Assembly: GCF_002090115.1 (NCBI RefSeq)
Contig: NZ_BBRK01000004.1
Location: forward strand, 1,674,001-1,738,000
DNA: 64,000 nucleotides
Direction: 5' to 3'
From: Demequina sp. NBRC 110054
GTDB lineage: Bacteria; Actinomycetota; Actinomycetes; Actinomycetales; Demequinaceae
The notes under the pieces were generated by a model. That model was not told the DNA's origin. It ran no database searches and saw nothing but the letters and a program-made list of their open reading frames with translations. Positions within the stretch are counted from its first letter, which is position 1; the number at the start of each line of letters is the position of its first letter. Positions 34,342 through 43,559 of the stretch are shown here, piece after piece. A program made the position numbers and the translations under genes.

Positions 34342-35201
34342 TGGCGACCGCGCTGGGGCTCACCCTCGGGGCGGGGCTGTTCCTCGTGTGGTGGTCCACG
34401 TGGGTGCCGGACAGGGACGCGCCCGATGCTGCGATCGCGTGGGCCGACAGGCTCCGCGACGACCTCGTGCAGGCCGGCGCTCACGGCGTGGGGCCCGGAG
34501 GCGTCGTCGGGACCGCCGTCGGCCTGGGCCTCCTGGTCGCCCTCCTCGGAGGAGCCGTCATGGGCTCGGTGGCGATCGGCCTGTGCTTCGGCGTGATCGC
34601 GGCGCGCGGGCCGTTCGCGCTCGTGCGGGCGCGTGCCCGAGCGAGGCGCGCCCGCATGAGGGACGTGTGGCCCGAGGCAGTCGACAACCTCGCCTCGGGG
34701 ATCCGCGCGGGGCTCTCGCTTCCCGAGGCGCTGAGCCAACTCGGCGAGCGCGGACCGGAGGCGCTGCGCGAGCCGTTCACCGCGTTCGCACATGACTACC
34801 GCTCCACGGGTCGGTTCTCCGACAGCCTCGATGCGCTCAAGGGCCGGCTGGCTGACCCCGTCGCGGACCGCATCGTCGAGGCCCTCCGCCTCACGCGCGA
34901 CGTCGGCGGCACGGATATCGGCCAGCTCCTGCGGACGCTCAGCCACTTCCTGCGCGAGGACGCGCGCACGCGAGGTGAGCTCGAGGCGCGCCAGAGTTGG
35001 ACGGTCAACGCCGCGAAGCTCGCCGTCGCGGCGCCCTGGGTCGTGCTGCTGATGCTCGCGAGCCAGCCGCAGAACGCGCGGGCGTACGACACGGCCATGG
35101 GGACAGTCATCCTGGTCGTCGGGGGAGCGGTGACGGTTCTCGCGTACCGGCTGATGTCGGCCTTCGGGCGCCTCCCGCAGGAAGCGCGGGTGATGCGATG
35201 A
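34341..35201 (+). CDS. tadB: Tad pilus membrane protein TadB
   Basis: The protein has 286 residues with T2SF topology: N-terminal helix, two helices near residues 55-90, then a cytoplasmic region ARMRDVWPEAVDNLASGIRA, GLSLPEALSQLGERGPEALR and LTRDVGGTDIGQLLRTLSHF, and C-terminal helices. It is one of the two platform proteins of the Tad machinery. Its start overlaps the tadA stop (TGATG) and its stop overlaps the tadC start. Confidence 0.9.
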   Translation: MATALGLTLGAGLFLVWWSTWVPDRDAPDAAIAWADRLRDDLVQAGAHGVGPGGVVGTAVGLGLLVALLGGAVMGSVAIGLCFGVIAARGPFALVRARARARRARMRDVWPEAVDNLASGIRAGLSLPEALSQLGERGPEALREPFTAFAHDYRSTGRFSDSLDALKGRLADPVADRIVEALRLTRDVGGTDIGQLLRTLSHFLREDARTRGELEARQSWTVNAAKLAVAAPWVVLLMLASQPQNARAYDTAMGTVILVVGGAVTVLAYRLMSAFGRLPQEARVMR

Positions 35202-36112
35202 TCGCCGCGGTCCTGACCGGTGTCGCCCTCGGCACGGGGATGCTCCTCGTGGTCGCGTGGTGGGAGGCACGGCGCCTCACGCTCGCGCGTCGGCTCGCGC
35301 CCGCGCTCGCGGCCCCAGGGGAGGCACGCGCAGGGACCCGCACGATGACCCCGCTGTCGTCGGTCGAGAGGCTGCTCGCGCCGGCGCTGCGCGACGGGGT
35401 GCGCGCGCTCGAGCGTTGGGGCTCGTCGACGGTGGAGATCGAGAGCAGGCTTCGGCGCGCCGGCCGTGCGGGCACCGCGGAGCAGTTCCGCGCGTCCCAG
35501 GTGGTCTCGGGCGCGGTCGGTCTTGCCGCGGGTCTCGTCGCCTCGGTGCTCCTCGGTGCCGCGCGCGGATCCTCGCCCCTCGTCCTGCTGATCCTCACGC
35601 TCGCGTGCTGCGCGGCCGGAATCCTCGTGCGCGACCATTCGCTGAGCAGGGCGGTGCGCGCACGGGAGGCCCGGCTGCTGGCCGAGCTCCCCGCCGCCGC
35701 GGAGCTGCTCGCACTGTCTGTCTCCGCAGGCGAGGGGGCGCTCGGCGCCCTGGACCGTGTCTCGCGCGTGTCCGAGGGCCCTCTGTCCGAGGAGGTCCGC
35801 CGGGCGCTCGGGCGGACGCGCGCGGGCATGCCGCTCGCCGAGTCGGTGCGCACTCTCGGCGACAGCACCGAGGTCGAGGCCCTGCGACGGTTCGCCGACG
35901 CGGTCGCCACCTCGGTCGACCGCGGCACCCCGCTCGCGGACGTGCTGCGCGCCCAGGCGGACGACGTGCGCGCCGCGGGGCGCACCGCCCTGATGGAGGA
36001 GGGAGGGCGCCGCGAGATCCTCATGATGATCCCGGTGATCTTCCTCATCCTGCCCGTCACGGTCCTCTTCGCGGCGTTCCCCGGCATCGTCGCGCTCAAC
36101 CTCGATCTCTGA
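35198..36112 (+). CDS. tadC: Tad pilus membrane protein TadC
   Basis: The protein has 304 residues with the start fixed by the ATGA overlap at 35198. An N-terminal helix, RLRRAGRAGTAEQFRASQVV preceding the paired central helices, the T2SF segment AELPAAAELLALSVSAGEGA and ALGRTRAGMPLAESVRTLG, and C-terminal MMIPVIFLILPVTVLFAAFP mark it as the second platform protein. A 24-bp gap with a strong RBS separates it from the pilin gene. Confidence 0.9.
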   Translation: MIAAVLTGVALGTGMLLVVAWWEARRLTLARRLAPALAAPGEARAGTRTMTPLSSVERLLAPALRDGVRALERWGSSTVEIESRLRRAGRAGTAEQFRASQVVSGAVGLAAGLVASVLLGAARGSSPLVLLILTLACCAAGILVRDHSLSRAVRAREARLLAELPAAAELLALSVSAGEGALGALDRVSRVSEGPLSEEVRRALGRTRAGMPLAESVRTLGDSTEVEALRRFADAVATSVDRGTPLADVLRAQADDVRAAGRTALMEEGGRREILMMIPVIFLILPVTVLFAAFPGIVALNLDL

Positions 36113-36136
36113 CCCGGACACCATCTAGGAGGAACT

Positions 36137-36319
36137 ATGGCCACCCTGAACCGTCGCTTCCGCGCCCGGCTCGCGCAGCTCGACGACAGAGGAGACGTGC
36201 CCGGCTGGGTGCTGATCACGCTCATGACGGCCGGCTTGGTCGCCGCGATCTGGGCCGTCGCGAGCCCCACGCTCACGGACCTCTTCTCCGAGGCGATCGC
36301 CTCGGTCACCGGTGCGTAG
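36137..36319 (+). CDS. Flp-type pilin subunit
   Basis: The protein has 60 residues with AGGAGGA upstream, the strongest RBS in the operon, as expected for the abundant subunit. A basic leader (NRRFRARLAQLDDRG) is followed by one hydrophobic helix (GWVLITLMTAGLVAAIWAVA) and a short tail. The usual Flp GxxxxEY processing motif is absent or altered (GDVPGW), a known variation in actinobacterial Flp-like proteins, so assignment rests on size and position. Confidence 0.75.
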   Translation: MATLNRRFRARLAQLDDRGDVPGWVLITLMTAGLVAAIWAVASPTLTDLFSEAIASVTGA

Positions 36320-36695
36320 GACTCGCCACGACCGAGGCAGCGTGCTCGCCGAGCAGCTGATGACCATGGTGCTCGTGGTCCTCGTCGGGCTCGGGGTCAT
36401 GCAGGCGGCCCTTGCGCTCCACGTGCGGAACACGCTCGTCGAGGCCGCGGCTGAGGGAGCGCGCCTCGCGGCGCGTACCGATCGGACGATGTCCGACGGC
36501 GCCCAGCGTGCCGAGGCGATCGCCGCCGCGGCGCTGAGCGGGATCGAGGCGACGGCACACGCGTCGAGCGGTTCGTGGAACGGCGCCGACACCGTGGTCG
36601 TCACCGTGACCGCACCGATTCCCCTGGTCGGCCTCTGGGGCCCCGCGACCACCTCGGTGCGCGGCACGGCGCTTGACGAGGCGAGCCTTGGCTGA
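36312..36695 (+). CDS. TadE-like minor pilin
   Basis: The protein has 127 residues, GTG start overlapping the pilin stop. A short basic N-terminus, then GSVLAEQLMTMVLVVLVGLG, a TadE-type pseudopilin helix with Glu at position +5-like spacing, then an extracytoplasmic domain (VEAAAEGARLAARTDRTMSD). Typical of TadE in gapped actinobacterial tad loci. Confidence 0.85.
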   Translation: MRRTRHDRGSVLAEQLMTMVLVVLVGLGVMQAALALHVRNTLVEAAAEGARLAARTDRTMSDGAQRAEAIAAAALSGIEATAHASSGSWNGADTVVVTVTAPIPLVGLWGPATTSVRGTALDEASLG

Positions 36696-37179
36696 CGACG
36701 CGCGGGCACGAGCTTCGCGAATCGACGATGCGGGAGGCGCGATAGTCGAGTTCCTTGCGATGACGGTGCTGCTGCTCGTGCCTCTGCTGTACCTGGTCAC
36801 GACGCTCGGGCGCGTGCAGGCCGCGGCCTTCGCCGCCGAGGGTGCCGCCCAGGCCGCGGCCAGGGCGGCAGCGGTCGCGGGCGTGGACCTTCTCGAGGGA
36901 GGGGCGTCCGACGCCGAGGCGATCGCCGCCGCGCAGGGAACCGCGCAGGCGGTCGTGGCACTGTCGGTCGAGGACTTCGGCCTCGATGCCGACGATGCGT
37001 CCCTCACGATGTCCTGCACCGCGGACCCGTGCCTCGCGCCGGGATCGGACGTGCGGGCGCACGTGACGATCGCCATCGGGCTTCCCGGCATCCCGGGGTT
37101 CCTCACGGACGCGGGGCTCGTCGTGGCGCTCGACGCGACGGCCTCGTCGCCCGTGGACGATCTCGCGGGGGCGGGATGA
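36688..37179 (+). CDS. TadE/TadF-like minor pilin
   Basis: The protein has about 163 residues. IDDAGGAIVEFLAMTVLLLV is the TadE-type G-x-x-x-VEF helix, followed by AAEGAAQAAARAAAVAGVD and an exported domain with two cysteines (SLTMSCTADPCLAPGSDVR). A TTG start at 36688 with GAGG upstream overlaps the previous stop; TTG 36673 in frame is an alternative. Part of the tad operon. Confidence 0.8.
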   Translation: MADDARARASRIDDAGGAIVEFLAMTVLLLVPLLYLVTTLGRVQAAAFAAEGAAQAAARAAAVAGVDLLEGGASDAEAIAAAQGTAQAVVALSVEDFGLDADDASLTMSCTADPCLAPGSDVRAHVTIAIGLPGIPGFLTDAGLVVALDATASSPVDDLAGAG

Positions 37180-37715
37180 GCGGCGGGACGAGGAGCGGGG
37201 CGAGTGGCGGCACGATCAGGTCGCACGCGCAGGTCGTGCGCGACGGCGGGCGCAAGGCGACGTCCCGCCGCGAGCCTCCACCCGACGCCGGCAACGTCAC
37301 CGTCCTGAGCCTCGGTCTCGCGGTGCTCGTGATCTCACTCGTGCTCGTCGTCGCCTCGGCCACCGCGGTTCAGCTCGACCGCGTGCGGCTCCTGCACCTG
37401 GCGGACGAGCTCGCGCTCGACGCCGCCGACGCCGTCGACCTCGGCGCCTACTACGCGGGGGAGGTGCCCGGAGGCGACGCCGCGCTGCTGCTCGCCGAGG
37501 ACCGCATGGTCGCGGCAGCCGCGGACCGCCTCGCGGAGGCGAGCGCGCGCCACGGCGTCGAGGGCGCGCAGCTCGTGAGCGTCACGTCTCCGGACGGATC
37601 CACGGCGGTCGTGCGGGTCCAGCTGCGTGTCAGCCCACTCTTCGGGATCGAGGCGCTCACGCGCTTCTCGCACGGCATCACACTGAGTGCCGAGTCGTCG
37701 GCGCGGGCGTCCTAG
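37176..37715 (+). CDS. TadG-like pilus-associated protein
   Basis: The protein has 179 residues, ATG overlapping the previous stop. A Ser/Gly/Arg-rich N-terminus precedes one hydrophobic helix (NVTVLSLGLAVLVISLVLVV), then LDRVRLLHLADELALDAADA and a C-terminal beta-rich exported domain. This matches the secreted TadG-like (Rv3654c-like) gene that closes many actinobacterial tad operons. Confidence 0.78.
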   Translation: MSGGTRSGASGGTIRSHAQVVRDGGRKATSRREPPPDAGNVTVLSLGLAVLVISLVLVVASATAVQLDRVRLLHLADELALDAADAVDLGAYYAGEVPGGDAALLLAEDRMVAAAADRLAEASARHGVEGAQLVSVTSPDGSTAVVRVQLRVSPLFGIEALTRFSHGITLSAESSARAS

Positions 37716-37776
37716 CCGCGAGGCGTCGAGGTGGGCGCGAGTTCCGCGCGTGCGTGCGACCTCGCGCAGGGACTGC

Positions 37777-39072
37777 TCAGGACCCGTTCGCCGCCTTCGC
37801 CGCGTCCTTGGCCTCGGACCACGCGTCCTCCTGGTCGATGCTGCCGAGCTCGACCTTGGTGAGCACGTTCTCCACCGCGGTGCGGACCGTCGCGTTGTTG
37901 AGCGAGTAGTACGGCGCCCCGGTGAGGTCCTCGGCCGTCTTCGTGAAGATCTGGCCGACGGGCGCATTGTTGAAGAAGGCGTTCGTGTAGGCCTGGATGC
38001 CCTCGTCGGTGTAGAGCGACGGCGTGGCGGGCAGCGCGGCCACGGACTGGAAGCGCGCGAGCTGCTGCTCGTCCTCCATGAGCCACTCGATGAACTCGTA
38101 CGCGGCCTGCGCCGTCTCGTCGTCCACCTGGGCGGGGATCGTGTAGAAGTTCGCGGACCAGTTGCCGCCCTCGCCCGGGATGTCGGCGACGTCCCACTGG
38201 CCGGAGAAGTCCTCCGGGGCGTTGCTCTCGATGTACGCGAGCATCCACGACGGGCACAGGACAGTCGCGAACCTGTCGTCGTACAGGCCGTTCGTCCAGT
38301 CCTCGCTCCACTGGGTGGTGCCCGAGGAGATGCCAGCGGTCGCAGCCGCGACGGCCGTCGCATACGGGGCCTTGACGTCGGGCAGCGCGAGCGTGTTGTC
38401 CGTATCGAAGTAGCTGACGCCCGCCTGCTGGAGCAGCGGGTTGAGCAGTGAGGTCGCGGTGTCGACGAAGTACCCGCCGGTCGCGGCGGTGTACTGCTCG
38501 CCGACGCTGATGAAGCCCTCCCACGAGTCGCCCATGAGCGTCGACAGCTCGTCGCGGTCGCCGGTGAGGCCCGCGTCCTCGAGCAGGTCGCGGCGGTAGC
38601 ACAGCGCGAGCCCGGACACGGAGGCCGGGATGCCGATGGTCGCCGAGCCGTTAGCGTTGGTCGCCTCGGCCCAGGCCCACGGCAGCACGCTGTCCTCGAA
38701 CTCGTCCGCGCCGAGGTCGAGGAGGTTGACGAAGCCATCAGACTGACCGACGAAGCTCGGCATGTAGGCCTCGTCGAGCACTGCGATCGTGGGGGCGCCC
38801 TCGCCGGCCACGAGCTCCGACTGGAGGTCGTCGTGCAGCGCGGCGTAGGCCTGCTCCTCGACGGTGATCGTCACGTTCGGGTTCTCGGCCATGTACTCCT
38901 CGGCGAGCGGCTCGAGGCCGATGTCGCCGACGGTCGCGACGGTGATGGTGGCGTCCGCCGCGCTCGCGGAGGGGGAGGCGGAGGCGGACGTGTCGCCCCC
39001 TGTGCAGGCGCTCAACGTGAGCGCTCCGGCCAGGGCAACGGCCACCGTGCCGACGGCGGTCCTCCGTGTCAT
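37777..39072 (-). CDS. Extracellular sugar-type solute-binding lipoprotein (orphan)
   Basis: The protein has 431 residues. The signal peptide ends in the lipobox TLSAC (Cys23), then a Ser-rich linker and an SBP type 1 fold: EEYMAENPNVTITVEEQAYA, APTIAVLDEAYMPSFVG, GIPASVSGLALCYRRDLLED, and a C-terminal EFIEWLMEDEQQLARFQSVA. AGAGGGAGAG precedes the ATG at 39072. No permease or ATPase gene lies next to it, so its partners must be elsewhere; the ligand is probably a saccharide or polyol, by family only. Confidence 0.87.
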   Translation of the reverse strand: MTRRTAVGTVAVALAGALTLSACTGGDTSASASPSASAADATITVATVGDIGLEPLAEEYMAENPNVTITVEEQAYAALHDDLQSELVAGEGAPTIAVLDEAYMPSFVGQSDGFVNLLDLGADEFEDSVLPWAWAEATNANGSATIGIPASVSGLALCYRRDLLEDAGLTGDRDELSTLMGDSWEGFISVGEQYTAATGGYFVDTATSLLNPLLQQAGVSYFDTDNTLALPDVKAPYATAVAAATAGISSGTTQWSEDWTNGLYDDRFATVLCPSWMLAYIESNAPEDFSGQWDVADIPGEGGNWSANFYTIPAQVDDETAQAAYEFIEWLMEDEQQLARFQSVAALPATPSLYTDEGIQAYTNAFFNNAPVGQIFTKTAEDLTGAPYYSLNNATVRTAVENVLTKVELGSIDQEDAWSEAKDAAKAANGS

Positions 39073-39436
39073 CGACTCTCTCCCTCTGTAGGTCGGTGCC
39101 CTCGGGGGCACCCCAACACTCTAGCCGCGAGCAGGCAGGACCTGGCTCCGGTGCGGCCGCCTGGGGACAGGAGGTCCCCGGACGATGCGGCACGTTTCCA
39201 ACGCACGGACGGACCGGTTCGTTGCATGCCGTGCCACCCTCGCCGCGCGGTCTCCTGAGGGCCTGGGTACCGTGGTGGAACGGACCGGGGCCAAAGGTCC
39301 CGACAATTCCTGAACACAGCGTCCTATTTTGGTTTCAGACGCGCGACCGACCGGGTTGCACGCCATCGCCACGACGGGGTCCAGAACCGTCGCGGAAGCA
39401 GGCCCCACAGGGCCTCGAGCGTGAGGAGTTTCGCCA
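39073..39436. other. Intergenic region upstream of pflB
   Basis: This 364-bp divergent region contains no plausible gene. Near its right end is an AT-rich patch (TATTTT near 39326) inside high-GC DNA that may be part of the pflB promoter. GGACGATGCGGCA at 39182-39194 matches a short motif also found around 61.26 kb. No FNR or Rex box could be recognised by eye. Confidence 0.4.
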
Positions 39437-41707
39437 ATGACCATCACTTCCCCCACCGGCGCCGACCTCGACGCCGTCCGTGAGCACGCGTGGCGTGGCT
39501 TCACATCCGGCCCGTGGCGCGACGCGGTCAACGTGCGCGACTTCATCCAGCTGAACTACACCCCGTACGACGGTGACGACTCGTTCCTCGCCGGCCCGAC
39601 GGAGCGCACCACCGCCGTGTGGGAGAAGCTCTCGGCGATGTTCCCCGAGGAGCGCGAGAAGGGCGTCTACGACGTCGACTTCGAGACGCCCGCCACCATC
39701 ACCGCCCACAAGCCCGGCTACATCGACCAGGACAACGAGGTCATCGTCGGTCTGCAGACGGACGCGCCGCTCAAGCGCGCGATCATGCCGTTCGGCGGCT
39801 GGCGCATGGTCGTCAAGGAGCTCGAGACCTACGGCTACCCGGTCAAGCCCGAGCTCGAGGAGATCTTCTCCAAGTACCGCAAGACGCACAACGACGGCGT
39901 CTTCGACGCGTACCCCCCGAACGTCCGTGCGGCCCGCTCGTCGCACATCGTCACCGGCCTGCCCGACGCCTACGGCCGCGGCCGCATCATCGGTGACTAC
40001 CGCCGCGTCGCCCTCTACGGCGTCGACGCCCTGATCGAGGGCAAGAAGGTCGAGCGCATGTCGCTCGACATGGAGCGCTCGACCGAGGACATCATCCGCG
40101 ACCGCGAGGAGAACTCGGAGCAGATCAAGGCTCTGAAGGAGCTCAAGCAGATGGCGGCCTCCTACGGCTACGACATCTCGGGCCCCGCCTCGACGGCCAA
40201 GGAGGCCGTGCAGTGGCTGTACTTCGGCTACCTCGCCGCGGTCAAGGAGCAGAACGGCGCCGCCATGTCGCTGGGCCGCACCTCGACCTTCCTCGACATC
40301 TTCATCGAGCGCGACATCGCCGACGGCACCCTCACCGAGGAGGCCGCTCAGGAGATCATCGACGACTTCGTCATCAAGCTGCGCATCGTCCGCTTCCTCC
40401 GCACCCCGGAGTATGACGCCCTGTTCTCGGGCGACCCGACGTGGGTCACCGAGTCCATCGGCGGCGTGGGCAACGACGGCCGCTCGCTCGTGACGCGCAC
40501 CTCGTTCCGCTTCCTCCAGACGCTGTACAACATCGGCCCGGCTCCTGAGCCGAACCTCACGGTGCTGTGGAGCGACAAGCTGCCCCAGGGCTTCAAGGAG
40601 TACTGCGCCAAGGTCTCGATCGACACCTCGTCGATCCAGTACGAGGCCGACGACCTGCTCCGCGAGCAGTGCGGTGACGACTCGGCCATCGCGTGCTGCG
40701 TCTCCGGCATGGCGGTCGGCAAGCAGATGCAGTTCTTCGGTGCTCGCGTGAACCTGGCCAAGGGCATGCTCTACGCGATCAACGGTGGTCGCGACGAGGT
40801 CTCCGGCAAGCAGGTCTCGCCGGTGGCGCCTCCGTGTGAGGGCGACGTGCTCGACTTCGACGACGTCATGGCCAAGTTCGACACCTTCATGGACTGGCTC
40901 GCCGAGACCTACGTGGACGCACTCAACTGCATCCACTTCATGCACGACAAGTACGCCTACGAGCGCATCGAGATGGCGCTGCACGACCGCGAGATCCTGC
41001 GCACGATGGCTTGCGGCATCGCCGGCCTGTCGGTCGCGGCCGACTCGCTGTCCGCCATCAAGTACGCCAAGGTCACCCCCGTGCGTGACGAGACCGGCCT
41101 CATCGTCGACTACACGACCGAGGGCGAGTTCCCCTGCTACGGCAACGATGACGACCGCGCCGACGACATCGCCGTCGACCTGGTCCGCCGCTTCATGGAG
41201 AAGGTGCGCAAGCAGCCCACCTACCGCAACGCGAAGCACACCCAGTCGGTGCTCACGATCACCTCGAACGTGGTCTACGGCAAGGCGACGGGCCACACGC
41301 CCGACGGTCGTCGCGCCGGCGAGCCCTTCGCCCCCGGTGCCAACCCCATGAACGGCCGCGACAACCACGGCATCATGGCCTCGGCCCTCTCGGTCGCGAA
41401 GCTGCCCTACGACGACGCTCAGGACGGCATCTCGCTGACCACGTCGGTCGTCCCGTCCGGCCTCGGCCGCGACAAGGCGGAGCAGGTCAAGAACCTGGTC
41501 GGCGTCCTCGACGCCTACACGGTCTCCTCCGGCTTCCACATGAACGTCAACGTGCTCAACCGCGAGACGCTCGAGGACGCGATGGAGAACCCGGAGAAGT
41601 ACCCGCAGCTCACGATCCGCGTGAGCGGCTACGCGGTGAACTTCGTCCGCCTGACCCGCGAGCAGCAGATGGACGTGCTGTCGCGCACGTTCCACGCGGG
41701 CCTGTAA
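39437..41707 (+). CDS. pflB: Pyruvate formate-lyase (formate C-acetyltransferase)
   Basis: The protein has 756 residues, full length. The active-site cysteine pair is in [17 protein letters not shown] (Cys420-Cys421). The glycyl radical is in [17 protein letters not shown] (Gly731), and AKYTP-like and [14 protein letters not shown] elements ([19 protein letters not shown]) are present. It converts pyruvate and CoA to acetyl-CoA and formate anaerobically. GTGAGGAGT precedes the ATG. The activating enzyme follows after a strong hairpin. It points to facultative fermentation, uncommon among actinobacteria. Confidence 0.97.
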   Translation: MTITSPTGADLDAVREHAWRGFTSGPWRDAVNVRDFIQLNYTPYDGDDSFLAGPTERTTAVWEKLSAMFPEEREKGVYDVDFETPATITAHKPGYIDQDNEVIVGLQTDAPLKRAIMPFGGWRMVVKELETYGYPVKPELEEIFSKYRKTHNDGVFDAYPPNVRAARSSHIVTGLPDAYGRGRIIGDYRRVALYGVDALIEGKKVERMSLDMERSTEDIIRDREENSEQIKALKELKQMAASYGYDISGPASTAKEAVQWLYFGYLAAVKEQNGAAMSLGRTSTFLDIFIERDIADGTLTEEAAQEIIDDFVIKLRIVRFLRTPEYDALFSGDPTWVTESIGGVGNDGRSLVTRTSFRFLQTLYNIGPAPEPNLTVLWSDKLPQGFKEYCAKVSIDTSSIQYEADDLLREQCGDDSAIACCVSGMAVGKQMQFFGARVNLAKGMLYAINGGRDEVSGKQVSPVAPPCEGDVLDFDDVMAKFDTFMDWLAETYVDALNCIHFMHDKYAYERIEMALHDREILRTMACGIAGLSVAADSLSAIKYAKVTPVRDETGLIVDYTTEGEFPCYGNDDDRADDIAVDLVRRFMEKVRKQPTYRNAKHTQSVLTITSNVVYGKATGHTPDGRRAGEPFAPGANPMNGRDNHGIMASALSVAKLPYDDAQDGISLTTSVVPSGLGRDKAEQVKNLVGVLDAYTVSSGFHMNVNVLNRETLEDAMENPEKYPQLTIRVSGYAVNFVRLTREQQMDVLSRTFHAGL

Positions 41708-41720
41708 GACCAACTGAAGC

Positions 41721-41755
41721 AAGGCGCCCCGCCCTGACGCAGGGTGGGGCGCCTT
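41721..41755 (+). terminator. Hairpin between pflB and pflA
   Basis: A 16-bp stem with one G-U pair (AAGGCGCCCCGCCCTG against CAGGGTGGGGCGCCTT) closes on a 3-nt ACG loop and is followed by CTTCG. It should terminate or attenuate most transcripts after pflB, so that the activase is made at a lower level, and it would also protect the pflB mRNA 3' end. Confidence 0.75.
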
Positions 41756-41803
41756 CTTCGTACCCTGGAACCACCATCGACCCCCGGCGAGGAGATCCCC
41801 ACC

Positions 41804-42625
41804 ATGCCTGACGAGCCCGTACCCGTGCAGCTCCTGATGTCTCCGCCCATGGAGATCGCCGACCAGGAGCTCGAGGAGAGCGAGAAGCTCGCCTCGCCGG
41901 TGACCGGCTCGGTGCACTCGTGGGACCTCGTGACCGGGGCTGACGGCCCGGGCACTCGCATGACGCTGTTCCTCGCGGGCTGCGGGATGCGCTGCCAGTA
42001 CTGCCAGAACCCCGACACGTGGCGCATGAAGGACGGCGTGCGCCACTCGGTGGACGAGGTCATGGAGCGCGTCACGCGCTACGCGACCGTCATGAAGGTC
42101 ACCGGCGGGGGTCTCACGATCTCCGGCGGCGAGCCGCTGCTGCAGTCGAAGTTCGTGATGAACATCTTCCGCCGCTGCAAGGACCTCGACATCAACACCG
42201 CGCTCGACACCGCGGGCCTGCTCGGCGCACGCTTGAGCGACGACGACCTCAACTATGTGGACCTCGTGCTGCTCGACATCAAGTCCGGCATCCCCGAGAC
42301 CTACCAGCGCGTCACGGGCCGCCCGCTGCAGCCGACCCTCGACTTCGCGCATCGCCTCGACGCGCTCCACAAGAACGTGTGGGTGCGCTTCGTGCTCGTG
42401 CCCGGCCTCACCGACGCGGTCGAGAACGTCGACGCGGTCGCGGACTTCGTCGCGACGCTCGGCAACGTCGAGCGCCTCGAGGTGCTCCCGTTCCACCAAC
42501 TCGGCCGCGAGAAGTGGGAGCTGTCGGGCGAGCCGTACCTCCTCGAGGACACGCAGCCGCCCAGCAAGGAGCTGATCGAGCGCGTGAAGCGGCAGTTCGC
42601 CAAGCGCGGCATCAACGTGATGTGA
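41804..42625 (+). CDS. pflA: Pyruvate formate-lyase activating enzyme (radical SAM)
   Basis: The protein has 273 residues. The radical SAM cluster motif CGMRCQYC (CxxxCxxC) follows TRMTLFLAG. GGGLTISGGEPLLQ is the SAM-binding GGE motif, and HQLGREKWE lies near the C-terminus. It installs the glycyl radical on PflB using SAM and a 4Fe-4S cluster. ATG 41804 has GAGGAGAT seven bases upstream; ~30 residues upstream of the family core are acidic and may be a lineage extension. Confidence 0.95.
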   Translation: MPDEPVPVQLLMSPPMEIADQELEESEKLASPVTGSVHSWDLVTGADGPGTRMTLFLAGCGMRCQYCQNPDTWRMKDGVRHSVDEVMERVTRYATVMKVTGGGLTISGGEPLLQSKFVMNIFRRCKDLDINTALDTAGLLGARLSDDDLNYVDLVLLDIKSGIPETYQRVTGRPLQPTLDFAHRLDALHKNVWVRFVLVPGLTDAVENVDAVADFVATLGNVERLEVLPFHQLGREKWELSGEPYLLEDTQPPSKELIERVKRQFAKRGINVM

Positions 42626-42628
42626 CCG

Positions 42629-42658
42629 AGGGCGTCCCGGAAGGGGCGCCCTTCGTCG
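42629..42658. terminator. Terminator between convergent pflA and DUF1684 genes
   Basis: AGGGCGTCCC and GGGGCGCCCT form a 10-bp stem with a GGAA tetraloop (one G-U pair), followed by TCGTCGTC. It sits between the two stops and could serve both strands. Confidence 0.65.
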
Positions 42659-43438
42659 TCACTCCGTGACGACCGCCCGCTCTCCCGCGGGAACCGGGGC
42701 ATCCCAACGATTCGCCGCGGGCGGCCGCACGCACACGTAGTGCGGAGAGAACGTGCTCGGCGGCAGGTAGGCGCGGTTGAGGTCGACGACCGTCGGCGAC
42801 GTCGCCGGGATGCGGAGCATCCTGAACTTCCCGGGGTGCGCGGCGTCGGAGAACGCGGCGAAGAACGTCTCTCCCTGATCGTGGGCGAGCAGCGTCAGTG
42901 CAGTGCCTCCCACCTCGAACCGCAGCGTGACGTCGTAGCGCGTCACGGAGCGGTGCCCGTCGACCGACTCGGTCGGAGTCGGCTCGGAAGGTGTGCGCTC
43001 CACGCGCGCCTCCACGGCAAGTGACGGGTCGTAGGGGTGCCGGTCGATCCCCGTGAGGCCCAGCCGGGCGGCTCGGCCCGGCTCGAAGGCGCGTACCGCG
43101 ACCTCCCCGTCCCGCGCGAACGCGGCGACGCGGATGCCGTCGACGGTCGCCGTGTCGCCGGGGGAAAGGGTGACGGTCCGTGGCGCCTGGGCGTCGCTCG
43201 AGGCGGGTACCCCCGAGTCAGGGACGATGCTCGGGTCGGGGTTCCCGGCGCCCGGCCACCGGCCGTGGACGGAGCCGTCCTCGGCCCACCAGCGGCCCGG
43301 CAGCCCCGGGATCTCGCGCGCCTCGGACCCGAGCCACGTGGTAGAGGCGAGCTCCGCGAGGCCCTCCTCGCCGAGCACCGTGAGGTCGCGGGCGCGGATC
43401 CAGGCGAGGTGGTCGGCGGGTGCGATCGAGGTGCTCAC
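42659..43438 (-). CDS. DUF1684 domain protein
   Basis: The protein has 259 residues from a GTG with GAGGG just upstream; longer in-frame ORF is shadow of the LysR gene. The C-terminal half shows the DUF1684 pattern: GKFRMLRIPATSPTVVDLNR, AYLPPSTFSPHYVC, RPPAANRW. The N-terminal half contains RARDLTVLGEEGLAELAST, typical of the family. Cytoplasmic, function unknown. It is divergent from the LysR gene. Confidence 0.85.
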   Translation of the reverse strand: MSTSIAPADHLAWIRARDLTVLGEEGLAELASTTWLGSEAREIPGLPGRWWAEDGSVHGRWPGAGNPDPSIVPDSGVPASSDAQAPRTVTLSPGDTATVDGIRVAAFARDGEVAVRAFEPGRAARLGLTGIDRHPYDPSLAVEARVERTPSEPTPTESVDGHRSVTRYDVTLRFEVGGTALTLLAHDQGETFFAAFSDAAHPGKFRMLRIPATSPTVVDLNRAYLPPSTFSPHYVCVRPPAANRWDAPVPAGERAVVTE

Positions 43439-43531
43439 GCCCTCATTCTGGGCGGCGTTGGCCCCGGGGAGGGCCACAGATGGCACTGTGCGCCCAATTC
43501 TTACGCCCCCGAAACATCGGCTTAACCTATG

Positions 43532-43552
43532 GATAGATCTATCGCTATAGCG
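43532..43552. promoter_or_regulatory. Overlapping palindromes and -10 at the LysR start
   Basis: GATAGATCTATC (12 bp, perfect) overlaps by one base with CGCTATAGCG (10 bp, perfect). TATAGC within the second palindrome ends nine bases before the LysR ATG at 43560, which has no Shine-Dalgarno. The site looks like a -10 with a leaderless start and a built-in operator for LysR autoregulation. Confidence 0.55.
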
Positions 43553-43559
43553 TCCACCT

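Noticed and set aside
39335..42499. Minus-strand ORF of 1054 codons opposite pflB and pflA
   Set aside because: Val/Asp/Arg-rich antisense shadow of two certain genes.
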